This document shows, in pieces, positions 16,069 through 25,211 of a DNA stretch of 64,000 nt (the stretch's first letter is position 1; each line of letters opens with the position of its first letter). Made by a program: the position numbers and the translations under genes. A model generated the notes under the pieces. The model was not told the DNA's origin. It did no database searches and worked only from the letters and a program-made list of their open reading frames with translations. This stretch comes from CALNBC01 sp050945915 (GTDB lineage: Bacteria; Bacillota; Clostridia; Christensenellales; CALWSW01). The stretch covers positions 52,213 to 116,212 of the forward strand of contig JBMNTV010000001.1 in the NCBI GenBank assembly GCA_050945915.1, written 5' to 3'.

Positions 16069-18504
16069 TCACTGCATTCCGCGGTTGACCGCCGCAAAAG
16101 TCGGGCTTTCGCTGAGCAGTCTTCGTATGGAGTCCTTTACGGCAGTAACCCGAAAGGCCCCGACATTTTCGGAACGGAAGAATCCCAGCTCCGAAAAAAC
16201 ATGTAATCCGAAAATCAGATGCTCCATCGGCGAAGAACAGAGCTTTTTCAGCTCCTCCAGGTACGCGGTGCGGCTCAAAAACACCGTCTTTGCCACCGCC
16301 AGCCTGTTCATCGCTTCATAGACCGGGATCAACTCATCCCGCCCGACCTTGGCCTGTTCGGAAAAAGCCCGAAGGCTCATGCCGGCGGTGATGACCTCCT
16401 CGTCCGCGCCAAAAGCCAGCGCGACGCAAAGGGGCGCGGGCAGCTTTTCCATGAAAAGCACCTTCCGAAACCCTTCCAGCGGAAGCGGCATCGGCGCCAT
16501 GATCACGGCGTTGTGGGCGCGCTCATCCAGCGTTTCGCCAAAGAGCACATCCAGCTTGTCGGCAATCCCGCGTTCGCGCATGCTGGACAAAAAGTCCTTT
16601 GCCCCTTGCGGCGTCACGCAGACCGCCGCGGCTCCCTGGGGCGAATCCTCCACCCATTTTGCGAAGCGTTCGGCCCAGTCCGATCTTTCCTCGATACATA
16701 ACGCGGCAGAACCCTCGGGTTTCCGACAATCACTATTATAGCGGGCGAGCGCGAAAAATGCATCATGAAATTTGTATTCGCAGTTTTTAATGTAACCATC
16801 CGTGTCCACAGGCAACATCGCGCGGATATTTCTGATCACCAACTGCTCTTTTTTTACGCCGCGGAAATCGTTGATCTCCAGCGAGCATAAAAGCTCGGCT
16901 TTGATATCCGTCAGGGCTTCCTGCTTGTCGCCCATACCAAAGGCGACGCAGCCCAAAACGTCCCTCCCCCTGGAAAGGGTAAAGCGCAAATGCCGATTCT
17001 CGTTGCCCATGGTGACCGGGTTTCTTGGCGAAACCCCCGCCACCCGGAAGATCGGCGCGGGATTCCCGGTCCCAAAGGGCGCCATGCGCTTGATTGCCTC
17101 TGCAAGCTTTAGCGAAAGGCGCTCCGGCGGCAGGGTCATATCGTAGTTTGCCCTGGGGACAAACGCGTCCTTCGGGGCGGTCTTTTTCAGGTGCTCTATG
17201 AACCTTTGGCAAAACTCCTGCATCTTCGACTGCTCGATGGTCAGCCCCGCTGCCATCTCGTGGCCGCCGAAGCGGATGAAAAGGTCGCTCATGGCATTGA
17301 GGGAGTCAAACAGATGCACGCCCTTGACCGACCTGCCGGAGCCGACGCAAAGGCCGTCCTCGCAGGTAAACAGCAACACCGGTCGGGTATATCGCTCCAC
17401 CAGCCTGGAAGCCACGATGCCGATCACCCCGTGGTTCCAGCCTTCGCCCACCAGGATGATGGCGGGATCCCGGACGATGTCCGCCTCTCCCCGGGCGATG
17501 CGGTCCATGGCGTCTTTGAAGATCTCCCCTTCGATGGCCTGCCTGCGGCGGTTCTCATTGTCCAGTTCCGCCGCGAGTTTTTGGGCTTTTTTTTCGTCGT
17601 CCGTCAGGAAAAGGGAAAGGGCGGTTTCGGCGGTGCCCGTCCTTCCGGCGGCGTTGATGCGCGGCGCAATGGCGAAGCTGACCGCCCCGGCTTCCACCGT
17701 TCTGCCCAAATAGCCGCTGACTTCGATCATCGCCTTGATTCCGGCAAGGCAGTTACCGCTGTTGATCGCCTTCAGCCCTTTGGCGACGATCGCCCGGTTT
17801 TCGCCGGTCAAAGGCACGATGTCCGCCAAAGTCGCCAAACAGGCGCAATCGATGTATTGTTTCGCTTCGGTCAGCCCCCCCATGGCCTGAACGAACTTGA
17901 AGGCCACGCCCGCGCCGCACAGGTGTCTGTATGGGTAGGGATCCGCCGGATTCGCCGGGTCCACCACCGCCAGGCAGTCGGGAAGCTCCTTGAGGCACTG
18001 GTGGTGATCCGTGACGACGACGTCGATGCCCAGTTCTTTTGCGTAGTTGATCTCCTCGATGGCGGTGATGCCGCAATCCACGGTGATGAGCAGGGAAACG
18101 CCCTGTTCAAAAAGGCCGTCGATGGCGGCTTTATTCAGGCCGTAGCCCTCGGTGTGGCGCTGGGGGATGTAATGAGTCACCCTGGCCCCCACCGATTTGA
18201 GATACCGCACGAGGATGGTGACGGCCATGATGCCGTCCACATCGTAGTCGCCAAAAACGCAGATCAGCCTGTCCTCCGCCATGGCGGAAAACACGGCATC
18301 CACCGCCTGTCGCATTTCGGCAAACAGGAAGGGGTCGTGCAGTTGTTGAAGGGACGGGGTCAAAAAATCCTTTGCAGCTTCGGGTTCTTCAAAGCCCCGT
18401 CTGCACAAAAGCTCCGCCAATTCCATGGGCACACCCAGCGAACGGGAAAGAGCCGCGGCGTTTTCGACGCGGCCTAGGGGGGTATTCTGTCTGAATTCGA
18501 TCAT
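16069..18504 (-). CDS. recJ: Single-stranded-DNA-specific exonuclease RecJ
   Basis: An 811-residue DHH-family exonuclease. The catalytic motifs are FGDYDVDGIMA, DCGITA and VTDHHQ in the first 160 residues, and the DHHA1 motif GGHEMAAGLT is near residue 420. A C-terminal extension of about 240 residues, as in Firmicute RecJ, follows the core. The start is the ATG at 18504, backed by AAAGGTG; an ATG eleven codons upstream lies in the preceding hairpin. RecJ degrades 5' ends of single strands in recombination and repair. Confidence 0.93.
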   Translation of the reverse strand: MIEFRQNTPLGRVENAAALSRSLGVPMELAELLCRRGFEEPEAAKDFLTPSLQQLHDPFLFAEMRQAVDAVFSAMAEDRLICVFGDYDVDGIMAVTILVRYLKSVGARVTHYIPQRHTEGYGLNKAAIDGLFEQGVSLLITVDCGITAIEEINYAKELGIDVVVTDHHQCLKELPDCLAVVDPANPADPYPYRHLCGAGVAFKFVQAMGGLTEAKQYIDCACLATLADIVPLTGENRAIVAKGLKAINSGNCLAGIKAMIEVSGYLGRTVEAGAVSFAIAPRINAAGRTGTAETALSLFLTDDEKKAQKLAAELDNENRRRQAIEGEIFKDAMDRIARGEADIVRDPAIILVGEGWNHGVIGIVASRLVERYTRPVLLFTCEDGLCVGSGRSVKGVHLFDSLNAMSDLFIRFGGHEMAAGLTIEQSKMQEFCQRFIEHLKKTAPKDAFVPRANYDMTLPPERLSLKLAEAIKRMAPFGTGNPAPIFRVAGVSPRNPVTMGNENRHLRFTLSRGRDVLGCVAFGMGDKQEALTDIKAELLCSLEINDFRGVKKEQLVIRNIRAMLPVDTDGYIKNCEYKFHDAFFALARYNSDCRKPEGSAALCIEERSDWAERFAKWVEDSPQGAAAVCVTPQGAKDFLSSMRERGIADKLDVLFGETLDERAHNAVIMAPMPLPLEGFRKVLFMEKLPAPLCVALAFGADEEVITAGMSLRAFSEQAKVGRDELIPVYEAMNRLAVAKTVFLSRTAYLEELKKLCSSPMEHLIFGLHVFSELGFFRSENVGAFRVTAVKDSIRRLLSESPTFAAVNRGMQ

Positions 18505-18521
18505 GGCGCACCTTTCAAAAT

Positions 18522-18556
18522 CGACGGGCCTTCCCAAATCGCCGGAAGGCCCGTCG
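18522..18556 (-). terminator. Hairpin between secF and recJ, possible attenuator
   Basis: A 13-pair stem, CGACGGGCCTTCC with GGAAGGCCCGTCG, with a nine-base loop. Read leftward it is followed by ATTTTG and then the recJ ribosome binding site, so it could terminate part of the secDF transcripts; the T run is short. Confidence 0.5.
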
Positions 18557-18595
18557 GCAGTTTTTTAAGGGCCCGATCTCAAATTCGGGCGAGAA

Positions 18596-19492
18596 TTACC
18601 TTGCTCCGGCTTTGTGCTTCCTGGACAGGCGGCCCCAGAAGGGAGCGGCCATGAAGATGGAGGAATACGTACCCGCGATCAGTCCGACGATGATGGGCAG
18701 CGCGAACTCCTTGATGGAATCGACACCCAGCACATACAGGGCAACGATGGTGACGAGGGTGGTGATGGACGTGTTGATCGCCCGAGAGAGGGATTCGCGG
18801 ACGGACGTGTCCACCAGCTCGTCGGTCAACACGTGGTTCTTCTTGCCCTTGAACTTGCCGTTTTCGCGCACACGGTCGAAGATGACGATGGTGTTGTTGA
18901 TGGAGTAACCCACGATGGTCAGCACCGCGGCGATGAACGGGCTGTTGATCTGCACCCGGAAGAGGATCGTGAGGGCGAGCATGATGGCCACGTCGTGCAT
19001 CAGCATGATGACGGCGGCGATTCCGCTCATCAGCTCGAAACGGATCCAGATATAGATCAAAATCAGGGCAGACGCAATCACGACACACAGAATCGCGGAG
19101 CGAACCAAGTCCGCGCTGGCGACGGCGCCCACGCGGTCCACCGAGGCGATTTCGACATCGGGGTACTTTTCCGCCAAAGCCGCGACGATCTGCTGCCTGG
19201 CCTTGTTTTCGGTTTCGTCGTCCGCAAAGGCCTTCATGCGCACCACCGCCTGGTTCTGGGCCGAGCCGGTGGCACCGGATTTCATGACCGGGGCGTCCAT
19301 GATCCCCGCCTGCTCCAAAGCGGCAGTGACGTCCGCAACGTCAAACTCGCCGCCCATGTTCAGGGTCAAAAGCGTTCCGCCGGTGAAATCCACGCCGATG
19401 TTCACGCCCATGGCAAAGGCAGCGATGACGCCGCAAAGGATGATGACCGCGGAAATTAGCGCCGCGTACTTAAAGTCGCTGGAGAATTTCAT
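18596..19492 (-). CDS. secF: Protein translocase subunit SecF
   Basis: A 298-residue membrane protein with an N-terminal helix, a large extracytoplasmic domain (about residues 35-125) and five further helices. GVDFTGGTLL just after the first helix and the RND-type segments GYSINNTIVIFDRVREN and SRAINTSITT are characteristic of SecF. With SecD it uses the proton gradient to help complete protein export. Its start shares one base with the secD stop. Confidence 0.96.
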   Translation of the reverse strand: MKFSSDFKYAALISAVIILCGVIAAFAMGVNIGVDFTGGTLLTLNMGGEFDVADVTAALEQAGIMDAPVMKSGATGSAQNQAVVRMKAFADDETENKARQQIVAALAEKYPDVEIASVDRVGAVASADLVRSAILCVVIASALILIYIWIRFELMSGIAAVIMLMHDVAIMLALTILFRVQINSPFIAAVLTIVGYSINNTIVIFDRVRENGKFKGKKNHVLTDELVDTSVRESLSRAINTSITTLVTIVALYVLGVDSIKEFALPIIVGLIAGTYSSIFMAAPFWGRLSRKHKAGAR

Positions 19493-20763
19493 TAGGCTTT
19501 ACCTCCTCTCCGGCAATAAAGGGCGGGTTTGTCTGTGATGTTGATGAACAGCTTCAAAAGCCCGCGGGATACGAAGACTGCGGCGACAAAGCTCGCGATA
19601 ATGCCGATCAGCAGCGTGACTGCAAAGCTCTGAATCGTGCCGGATCCGAAGTAAAGCAGTACGACAGCCGCGATGATGGTGGTGATGTTGGAGTCCAAAA
19701 TGGCGGAGAACGCGCGCTTGAAGCCGTTCTTGCAGGCGGTTCTCATCGACCTTCCGGCGTTGACTTCTTCGCGGATGCGCTCGAAGATGATGACGTTGGC
19801 GTCCACCGCCATACCGATGGCGAGAACGATTCCGGCAATGCCCGGCAGCGTCAGCTGAACGCCGGGAACGGTGGCCAGAGCGAAGAAGACCAAAAGGATG
19901 TAGATGGCGAGGGCAATGTCCGCCACGACGCCGGACAGCCTGTAAATCGCGATCATAAACGCCATCACCAGCACGACGCCGATGATGCCTGCGATGATAC
20001 TGTTGCTCAGGGCGCCTTCGCCCAGCGTGGCGGAAATCGAGCGCACTTCGATCTCGGCCATGTCGATGGGAATGACGCCGGAGCGGATCTGGTTGGCAAG
20101 GCGGCTGGCAGATTCATAATCGAACCCTCCGGTGATCTGCCCCTTGCCGGTGGTGATGGCGGAGCTGACCCGGGCTGTGGAGATCACCTCGTCATCCAGC
20201 TTGATGGAGATGGTCTTTGCGGTGCCCACGTACTCGCTGGTGACCGTTGCAAAGGTTTTCGCGGCGGACTCGTTCAGTTCAAACGCGACGACGTATTGGT
20301 TCGCCTCGTCCACCGCGACGCCGACATCCACCATGTCCTTTCCTTCAAACATGACGTTGCCGTCATTGTCCAGGAAGGTGACTTTTGCAGTGGCAACGAG
20401 ATAGGACGTAATCACGTTGGGGTCGTCCACCTGCTGGCTTTCGTTGATGGGAATCTCGATGCGGATGCGGCTTGTCCCCTGTTGAGTGACGGTGGCCTCG
20501 GTGTACCCTTCCGCGTCCAGTCGGGTGCGGAAAACGGCCATGACCGCGCCAAGATTCTCCTGCAGGTTGGGGTCGTCCTTGTTGACCGCCTCATAGACGG
20601 CGGAGACGCCACCCGTAAGGTCCAACCCCTGCTTGATGGCCGACGCCAGCGGCTTGACGGTCACCCTGCCAATGGTGATGCCATTCAGGGCAAAAAAGCC
20701 AAAGGCGCATAAGGCCGCAAGTATGACAGCGAGCCATGCGATGCTCTTTTTGCGCTTGTTCAA
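19492..20763 (-). CDS. secD: Protein translocase subunit SecD
   Basis: A 423-residue partner of SecF. GLDLTGGVSAVYEA after the first membrane helix, the P1 domain to about residue 230, and the membrane motifs GIVLAIGMAVDANVIIFER and LDSNITT identify it. GGAGG lies upstream of the ATG and a consensus promoter is 75 bases upstream, making secD the first gene of the long leftward operon. Confidence 0.96.
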   Translation of the reverse strand: MNKRKKSIAWLAVILAALCAFGFFALNGITIGRVTVKPLASAIKQGLDLTGGVSAVYEAVNKDDPNLQENLGAVMAVFRTRLDAEGYTEATVTQQGTSRIRIEIPINESQQVDDPNVITSYLVATAKVTFLDNDGNVMFEGKDMVDVGVAVDEANQYVVAFELNESAAKTFATVTSEYVGTAKTISIKLDDEVISTARVSSAITTGKGQITGGFDYESASRLANQIRSGVIPIDMAEIEVRSISATLGEGALSNSIIAGIIGVVLVMAFMIAIYRLSGVVADIALAIYILLVFFALATVPGVQLTLPGIAGIVLAIGMAVDANVIIFERIREEVNAGRSMRTACKNGFKRAFSAILDSNITTIIAAVVLLYFGSGTIQSFAVTLLIGIIASFVAAVFVSRGLLKLFINITDKPALYCRRGGKA

Positions 20764-20815
20764 AATCGTTCCTCCAATTTATAATCAGATCATGGGCTTG
20801 ATCAACATCCATCAA

Positions 20816-20844
20816 ATTATATGACAGCATGGATGGCCTGTCAA
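20816..20844 (-). promoter_or_regulatory. Consensus sigma-A promoter of the secD operon
   Basis: On the minus strand, TTGACA (20844-20839) and TATAAT (20821-20816) are separated by 17 bases; both hexamers are perfect. Transcription would start about 50 bases before secD. Confidence 0.88.
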
Positions 20845-20860
20845 CGCGTCCCAATCCGGC

Positions 20861-20888
20861 AAAAAGCCGCCCGCAAGCAGACTGCGGG
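20861..20888 (-). terminator. Terminator after scfB
   Basis: Leftward, CCCGCA pairs with TGCGGG around a seven-base loop and is followed by CGGCTTTTTG. It separates the scfAB transcript from the secD promoter. Confidence 0.7.
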
Positions 20889-20933
20889 GAGCAAAACGGG
20901 CTGCCTTGTGAGCCGAAAAATCGTCAAAACGCG

Positions 20934-22283
20934 TCAGGCAAAGCGCTCCTTGATGTAAAGCCCGATGGCGCATTCCAGCCTTTTTTTCTGCATCTCGCAG
21001 GCGATGGCATAGGGTTTGCAGATGTCGCCGTTGAAGTTCTGGGCGTTGGCGGCGCAACCGCCGCAGCAGAAGTACTTCGCCCAGCAGGCGCGGCAGTCCG
21101 GCTTTTTGGCGATCGTGTTCTCTGAAAAGCGCTGCTGGATGGGCGCGTCGAACTCACCGGTCAGCACGCTGCCCATCCTAAAGGCCTGGTTGCCCACGAA
21201 CTGGTGGCAGGGGTAAATGTCTCCCTGGGGCGTTACCGCGATGTATTCGCTGCCTGCCCCGCAGCCGGTCATGCGCTTGGCAAGGCAGGGCCCGTTCTCA
21301 AGATCCACCATAAAGTGGAAGAAGTTGAACCAGCGGCCGTCCTTCCTGCGCTCATACAGGATGCGGGCGAGACTGTCATATTCTTCAAACACCCGGGGCA
21401 GGTCCTCTTTTCGGATGGAAGCGGGGTCGTCGTCAGGCAGCACCACAGGCTCGATGGAGATCTGCTCAAAGCCCTGGTCCGCCAAAAACTCCACGTCCTT
21501 CGCAAAATCCAGGTTGTTCCTGGTGAAGGTGCCGCGGATGTAATAGTCCTTGCCCAAATTCTGGCGGGAAAGGCCCAGTTCCTTCGCCCTGGGCAAAACC
21601 AGGTCAAAGGAGCCCGTGCCCGTTTTGGTCACGCGCAGGGCGTCGTGCACTTCTTTTCTGCCGTCCAGGCTGATCACGACGTTATGAAGCTCCCTGTTGG
21701 CGAACTCCACAACCTCCGGCGTGATCCCAAGGGCGTTGGTGGTCAGCGTGAAGTGGAAGGATTTTTCGTGCTTCTTCTCCAGTTCCCTCCCATAGGTCAC
21801 GATTTCTTGGACCACGTCGAAATTCATCAGCGGTTCGCCGCCGAAAAAGTCCACTTCCAGGTTCTTCCGTTTCCCCGAGCGCGCAACAAGGAAATCCAGC
21901 GCCGCTTTGCCTACGGAAAGGGGCATCAGCGCCCGGCCCAGGTGGTATTCCCCCGTAGCCGCAAAGCAGTAGCGGCAGCGGAGATTGCAGTCATGGGCGA
22001 CGTTCAGGCACATCGCCTTCAGCTCGCCATTGTCGTTGACGCGGACAGCGGGCTGCTCCTCATGAAAGAGCGCGCCGGTTCTAACCAGCTCCGAAAGCTC
22101 GGCAAGGACCTCCTTCGCATCTTCTTCGGGATAGGTTTCCGAAAGTTTTGCCAGCGCTCCTTCTTCGCCATGCTCCTCAAGGATCTGTGCGGCGTCGAAG
22201 GCGAGTTCGTCCACCAAATGGACGGCGCCGCTTTCCACATCCAGAAGGATATGAAGATCGTCGTATCTAAATGCGTGTATCAA
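20934..22283 (-). CDS. scfB: SCIFF peptide maturase, radical SAM/SPASM
   Basis: A 449-residue radical SAM enzyme that forms thioether links in the SCIFF peptide encoded just upstream. Three regions are seen: an N-terminal peptide-binding domain (about 1-90), the radical SAM core with CNLRCRYC near residues 104-111 and FFGGEP near 150, and a cysteine-rich SPASM domain (CGAGSEY, YPCHQFVGN, CRACWAKYFCCGGC) that would hold two auxiliary clusters. The family is nearly universal in Clostridia and its biological role is still unclear. Confidence 0.93.
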   Translation of the reverse strand: MIHAFRYDDLHILLDVESGAVHLVDELAFDAAQILEEHGEEGALAKLSETYPEEDAKEVLAELSELVRTGALFHEEQPAVRVNDNGELKAMCLNVAHDCNLRCRYCFAATGEYHLGRALMPLSVGKAALDFLVARSGKRKNLEVDFFGGEPLMNFDVVQEIVTYGRELEKKHEKSFHFTLTTNALGITPEVVEFANRELHNVVISLDGRKEVHDALRVTKTGTGSFDLVLPRAKELGLSRQNLGKDYYIRGTFTRNNLDFAKDVEFLADQGFEQISIEPVVLPDDDPASIRKEDLPRVFEEYDSLARILYERRKDGRWFNFFHFMVDLENGPCLAKRMTGCGAGSEYIAVTPQGDIYPCHQFVGNQAFRMGSVLTGEFDAPIQQRFSENTIAKKPDCRACWAKYFCCGGCAANAQNFNGDICKPYAIACEMQKKRLECAIGLYIKERFA

Positions 22284-22387
22284 TCAAATGCTCCTTTGGC
22301 AAGAAATCGCCTGCACATGAAAAAGCAGCAATTGCAAAAGCCGCATTGCGCGCCGATGCCATTGCTGCGTTTTCGCCCTGCCGGCAG

Positions 22388-22522
22388 TTACTTTTTCAGA
22401 CACTTCTGGTTGGCGACAGTGCAGGAAGTCTTGCAGGCGGACTGGCAGGAAGCCTGGCACTCGCCGCAGCCCTTCCCCACGGCCTTCAGGCAAGCGGGCT
22501 GAATGGTTTTGATATGCTTCAT
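22388..22522 (-). CDS. scfA: SCIFF six-cysteine ribosomal peptide precursor
   Basis: A 44-residue peptide starting MKHIKTIQPACLKAVGKG and holding cysteines at 11, 19, 22, 26, 30, 34 and 41. The first is in the leader and the last six define the SCIFF family. GAGG six bases before the ATG at 22522 sets the start. It is the substrate of ScfB, whose gene follows after about 100 bases. Homologues are highly conserved across Clostridia. Confidence 0.93.
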   Translation of the reverse strand: MKHIKTIQPACLKAVGKGCGECQASCQSACKTSCTVANQKCLKK

Positions 22523-22565
22523 CTTAAACCTCACAGAACATCGGCAAAGCCGGTTAATCCTTGTT

Positions 22566-22594
22566 ATTATACATGATCCCGCCCAAATGCGCAA
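22566..22594 (-). promoter_or_regulatory. Predicted promoter of scfA-scfB
   Basis: On the minus strand, a perfect TATAAT (22571-22566) lies 17 bases after TTGCGC (22594-22589). The -35 is weak; the -10 is 43 bases before the scfA start. Confidence 0.55.
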
Positions 22595-23011
22595 TCACTG
22601 GGCCGGCGATTTTTTGCCAAACATCACCCCGGCCAACGCGCCGACGACAATGCCCATGCCGGCATCCAGAAGCATCGACGGGGAAAAACCGGCGAACCCC
22701 ACAAAAAGGGAAAACACCACAATGCCCGTAACCATGTAGAGAAGCCCTGCGATCATCCCCCTGAACCAGGGATGCGACGCCCCGTTTCGCACCGCCAAAT
22801 AGGAGGCCACCGCAATGCCCAGCACCTTAAGAACCTGGTTGGCAGCGGGTACCGCGTCCTCGCCGATGATGCCGTTTTTCAATAAAAGCGCCAACAGCAG
22901 CATGAGCAGCATGGTCAGAATCGCCGAAACCAGCACGCTCTTCGCGATGATCCAGCCCGGTCCCCCGCCCTGCCGCCTGTGCTTGCCTGCCGGCCTTCTG
23001 CCCTTTGCCAT
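22595..23011 (-). CDS. TIGR04086-like small membrane protein
   Basis: A 138-residue membrane protein with a basic N-terminus (KGRRPAGKHRR) and four predicted helices. It resembles the TIGR04086 family, which in Clostridia sits between yajC and the SCIFF genes. Start 23011 is chosen because GGAGGTG lies six bases before it; an ATG 38 codons upstream would run through the yajC terminator region. No function is known. Confidence 0.75.
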   Translation of the reverse strand: MAKGRRPAGKHRRQGGGPGWIIAKSVLVSAILTMLLMLLLALLLKNGIIGEDAVPAANQVLKVLGIAVASYLAVRNGASHPWFRGMIAGLLYMVTGIVVFSLFVGFAGFSPSMLLDAGMGIVVGALAGVMFGKKSPAQ

Positions 23012-23090
23012 GCCGCACCTCCACAGGAGAGTTTTGGTGTATATATATGAAGGGCTGTGCCGCGATATTCGATTGGCTGTACAAATATGA

Positions 23091-23122
23091 AAAGACGGCC
23101 CCAATTCTTTGGGGCCGTCTTT
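23091..23122 (-). terminator. Terminator of yajC
   Basis: AAAGACGGCCCC (23091-23102) pairs perfectly with GGGGCCGTCTTT (23111-23122); leftward the stem ends in TTT followed by TCAT. It lies 13 bases after the yajC stop. Confidence 0.8.
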
Positions 23123-23135
23123 CATCGCGGGCGGG

Positions 23136-23447
23136 TTAAGCCTTCACTCCGCCGTCATTCTCAACGTCGGCACTGTCCACCGTGGCGACGGCGTTCTTGG
23201 CCAGGCTGAGCTTGACCTTGTCCGGGCCGCATTCGAAGGTGATGATGTCTTCCTTGACGTTTATGACGCGGCCGTAAAAACCGCCGATGGTGCGGATGCG
23301 GTCGCCTTCCTTGATGCCGTCGAGCATGGCTTTGATCTTCTTTTCCCGCTTGCGCTGGGGGATGATCATCACGAGGAACATCGCCACAATCGCGATCAGA
23401 AAAAGGAACGTGCCGTTGGTGAAGAAGTTGGAAGCGGATTCAGGCAT
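23136..23447 (-). CDS. yajC: Preprotein translocase subunit YajC
   Basis: A 103-residue protein with one N-terminal membrane helix (FLFLIAIVAMFLVMIIP, about residues 14-31), then RKREKKIKAMLDGIKEGDRI and GGFYGRV, the hallmark of YajC. It is an accessory of SecDF. GGAGG upstream fixes the start. Confidence 0.93.
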   Translation of the reverse strand: MPESASNFFTNGTFLFLIAIVAMFLVMIIPQRKREKKIKAMLDGIKEGDRIRTIGGFYGRVINVKEDIITFECGPDKVKLSLAKNAVATVDSADVENDGGVKA

Positions 23448-23505
23448 TGGAAAACCTCCGGTATTGTCGGTAGTAAGGGCGTAACAGTTTCTGTCATGCC
23501 CACTG

Positions 23506-23535
23506 ATTATACCCGTATGGGACAGGCATCGTCAA
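23506..23535 (-). promoter_or_regulatory. Sigma-A promoter of yajC
   Basis: On the minus strand, TTGACG (23535-23530), 18 bases, TATAAT (23511-23506), about 60 bases before yajC. Confidence 0.8.
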
Positions 23536-23597
23536 GCGGTTCCTTCCGAATCTCTGGAATGTGCGCCAAAAACCGGCATTACGGCCCTCGTTCGAGC

Positions 23598-24752
23598 TTA
23601 ATAATGCTCAAAAAAGAATGCTTTCCGCCTGGAAAAAGCGATAAGGGCGGCGGGATTCTCCGATTCAAAAAGGCCCAGGGCCTTTGCGCTCCTCGCGTCC
23701 AAAGAGCCGCAGACAAGGGAAGAAAGGGTGGCGACATCGCACCGGCTGTCCGGCCGCCCGCCGGGAACAACGGTCATTTTTCCGTCTTCGCAGGTGACGG
23801 TGAAGGTGTCGTCGTTCCAGGGGCAAAGCCCGTCCTCCACCCGGATACAGAAGCTGCCCTTTGCGGGAGTTTCAAGGCCGCTCATCAGCGCGGGAACGTC
23901 CAAAATCCGGAACATGGCGTGGGGTTCAAGGAAAACCCGTTTGCGGCTGTCCGAAAACATGTGGTGCGGGAACTCGTCCTTTGGAAGCTCGCAGCGCAAG
24001 ACCGCGCAATCCGTGGTTTGCGCCACATTGGCCAAGGTCAAAAGCATCGCGATCAAGGTCTCGCCGTCCGCATAGAAGATCTCCTCGATTTCCAGCTTGC
24101 CTTCAAAAGGGGCAAAAAGCGCATAGCCCCCGGCTTCGCCCCCGACGCGGCAGCACAGGGAACTCCCCCCGTCGCACTGCCATTCTTCAAGGCGCAGCCT
24201 GCAGCGTTCCAGGTTCCTGACGGGGCCCACCTCCAGCCGGCGGATCCCCTTGGACCATACGGAAAGCATATCCTCCGGCGAAAGGGGCGTCATCTCCCCC
24301 GCCGGCTGCTGCCAATGGCGGGATTCTGCCAGAATATCCGCCGCCGCCATCTCCAGGGTTGCGCATTCGTTTAAAAGGCCAAAGCCGGTTTTTCTATAAA
24401 ACCCGTATTGAAAGGGATAAAGCGCCATGCAGGAATGCCCCGCTTCCCGCTGGTACTTGAATGATTCCTTCAACAATTCCCGCATATAGCCGCGCTTTCT
24501 GTAAGCGTTCAGGGTACCCGCGCCGTATACAAAGGGAAGGTCCACATCCTTCCCAACGAGGCGCAGCTTCAGCGGCAGAAGGTGCAAAAGCGCGACGAGC
24601 CTGCCGTCCTCCTCCAGGGCGCGGCAAAGGGCGGGATCGTATTTGCTGGCCATCAGCCAGTCGATATACTCCCTGCTGTCCTCGGGGAAACATTCTTCCC
24701 ACAAATGGGCGACTTCCTGTTCCCTGCCGGCGGTGTTGCTGTGAAATATCAT
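23598..24752 (-). CDS. Eis-like GNAT acetyltransferase with SCP2-type C-terminal domain
   Basis: A 384-residue protein of the enhanced-intracellular-survival group. The N-terminal GNAT domain holds the acetyl-CoA loop in GTLNAYRKRGYMRELL (about residues 78-93) and the aromatic tail YPFQYGFYRKTGF. A second GNAT-like domain and a C-terminal sterol-carrier-like domain (about 290-384) follow. Eis enzymes acetylate amines such as aminoglycosides or lysines; the substrate here is unknown. It lies 22 bases behind the DhaM-like gene. Confidence 0.85.
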   Translation of the reverse strand: MIFHSNTAGREQEVAHLWEECFPEDSREYIDWLMASKYDPALCRALEEDGRLVALLHLLPLKLRLVGKDVDLPFVYGAGTLNAYRKRGYMRELLKESFKYQREAGHSCMALYPFQYGFYRKTGFGLLNECATLEMAAADILAESRHWQQPAGEMTPLSPEDMLSVWSKGIRRLEVGPVRNLERCRLRLEEWQCDGGSSLCCRVGGEAGGYALFAPFEGKLEIEEIFYADGETLIAMLLTLANVAQTTDCAVLRCELPKDEFPHHMFSDSRKRVFLEPHAMFRILDVPALMSGLETPAKGSFCIRVEDGLCPWNDDTFTVTCEDGKMTVVPGGRPDSRCDVATLSSLVCGSLDARSAKALGLFESENPAALIAFSRRKAFFFEHY

Positions 24753-24774
24753 GGCGCTCCTTCTTTAATGGGCG

Positions 24775-25176
24775 TCAGCCCTTTTGAATCTTGGGAATCA
24801 GCTTAGAGCCTTCCGCAACCTCGATGATCTCGTCCACATTGTCCGTCAGCCCGGCCTGGATCGCGGCGACCACCACCCCCTCCACGATGGGAGCGTCGAC
24901 GATGCGAACCTTTGCCGCCACTTCCGGATCCAGCAGATCCATCGCCATTTCGGTACTGAGGATCGCGCTTCCCAGATCCGCGAAGACGAGGATGTCATCC
25001 CCGCAGTAAACGCTGTTGATGGCGTTGACGATTCTTTCGGCGTTTGTGCCGATCCGGCCGTCCCCCGTTCCCCCCGCGGCAACGATGGGGATGTTTGCCG
25101 TGTTCATTTCCGCGGCGATTTCCGCAGCGCCCGCCGCGACCTTTTCGCTGTGGGACACGATGACGATGCTGACCAT
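24775..25176 (-). CDS. dhaM: DhaM-like phosphotransferase domain (EIIA-Man fold), standalone
   Basis: A 133-residue protein matching the N-terminal EIIA domain of DhaM, the subunit that passes phosphate from HPr to the ADP bound to DhaL in dihydroxyacetone phosphorylation. The phosphoryl-accepting histidine is in VSHSEKVA (His9), and GGTGDGRIGTNAERI and DLGSAILSTEMA are typical. Start 25176 has AAGGAGG in front. DhaK and DhaL are not in the window and the HPr- and EI-like domains of longer DhaM forms are absent. Confidence 0.85.
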   Translation of the reverse strand: MVSIVIVSHSEKVAAGAAEIAAEMNTANIPIVAAGGTGDGRIGTNAERIVNAINSVYCGDDILVFADLGSAILSTEMAMDLLDPEVAAKVRIVDAPIVEGVVVAAIQAGLTDNVDEIIEVAEGSKLIPKIQKG

Positions 25177-25211
25177 GGGCTTCCTCCTTATTGCTGCTAT
25201 AATTATAAAGG

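Noticed and set aside
16069..18504. Fusion reading for the long RecJ C-terminus
   Set aside because: Firmicute RecJ proteins regularly carry a C-terminal extension of this size, so it is not a new fusion.
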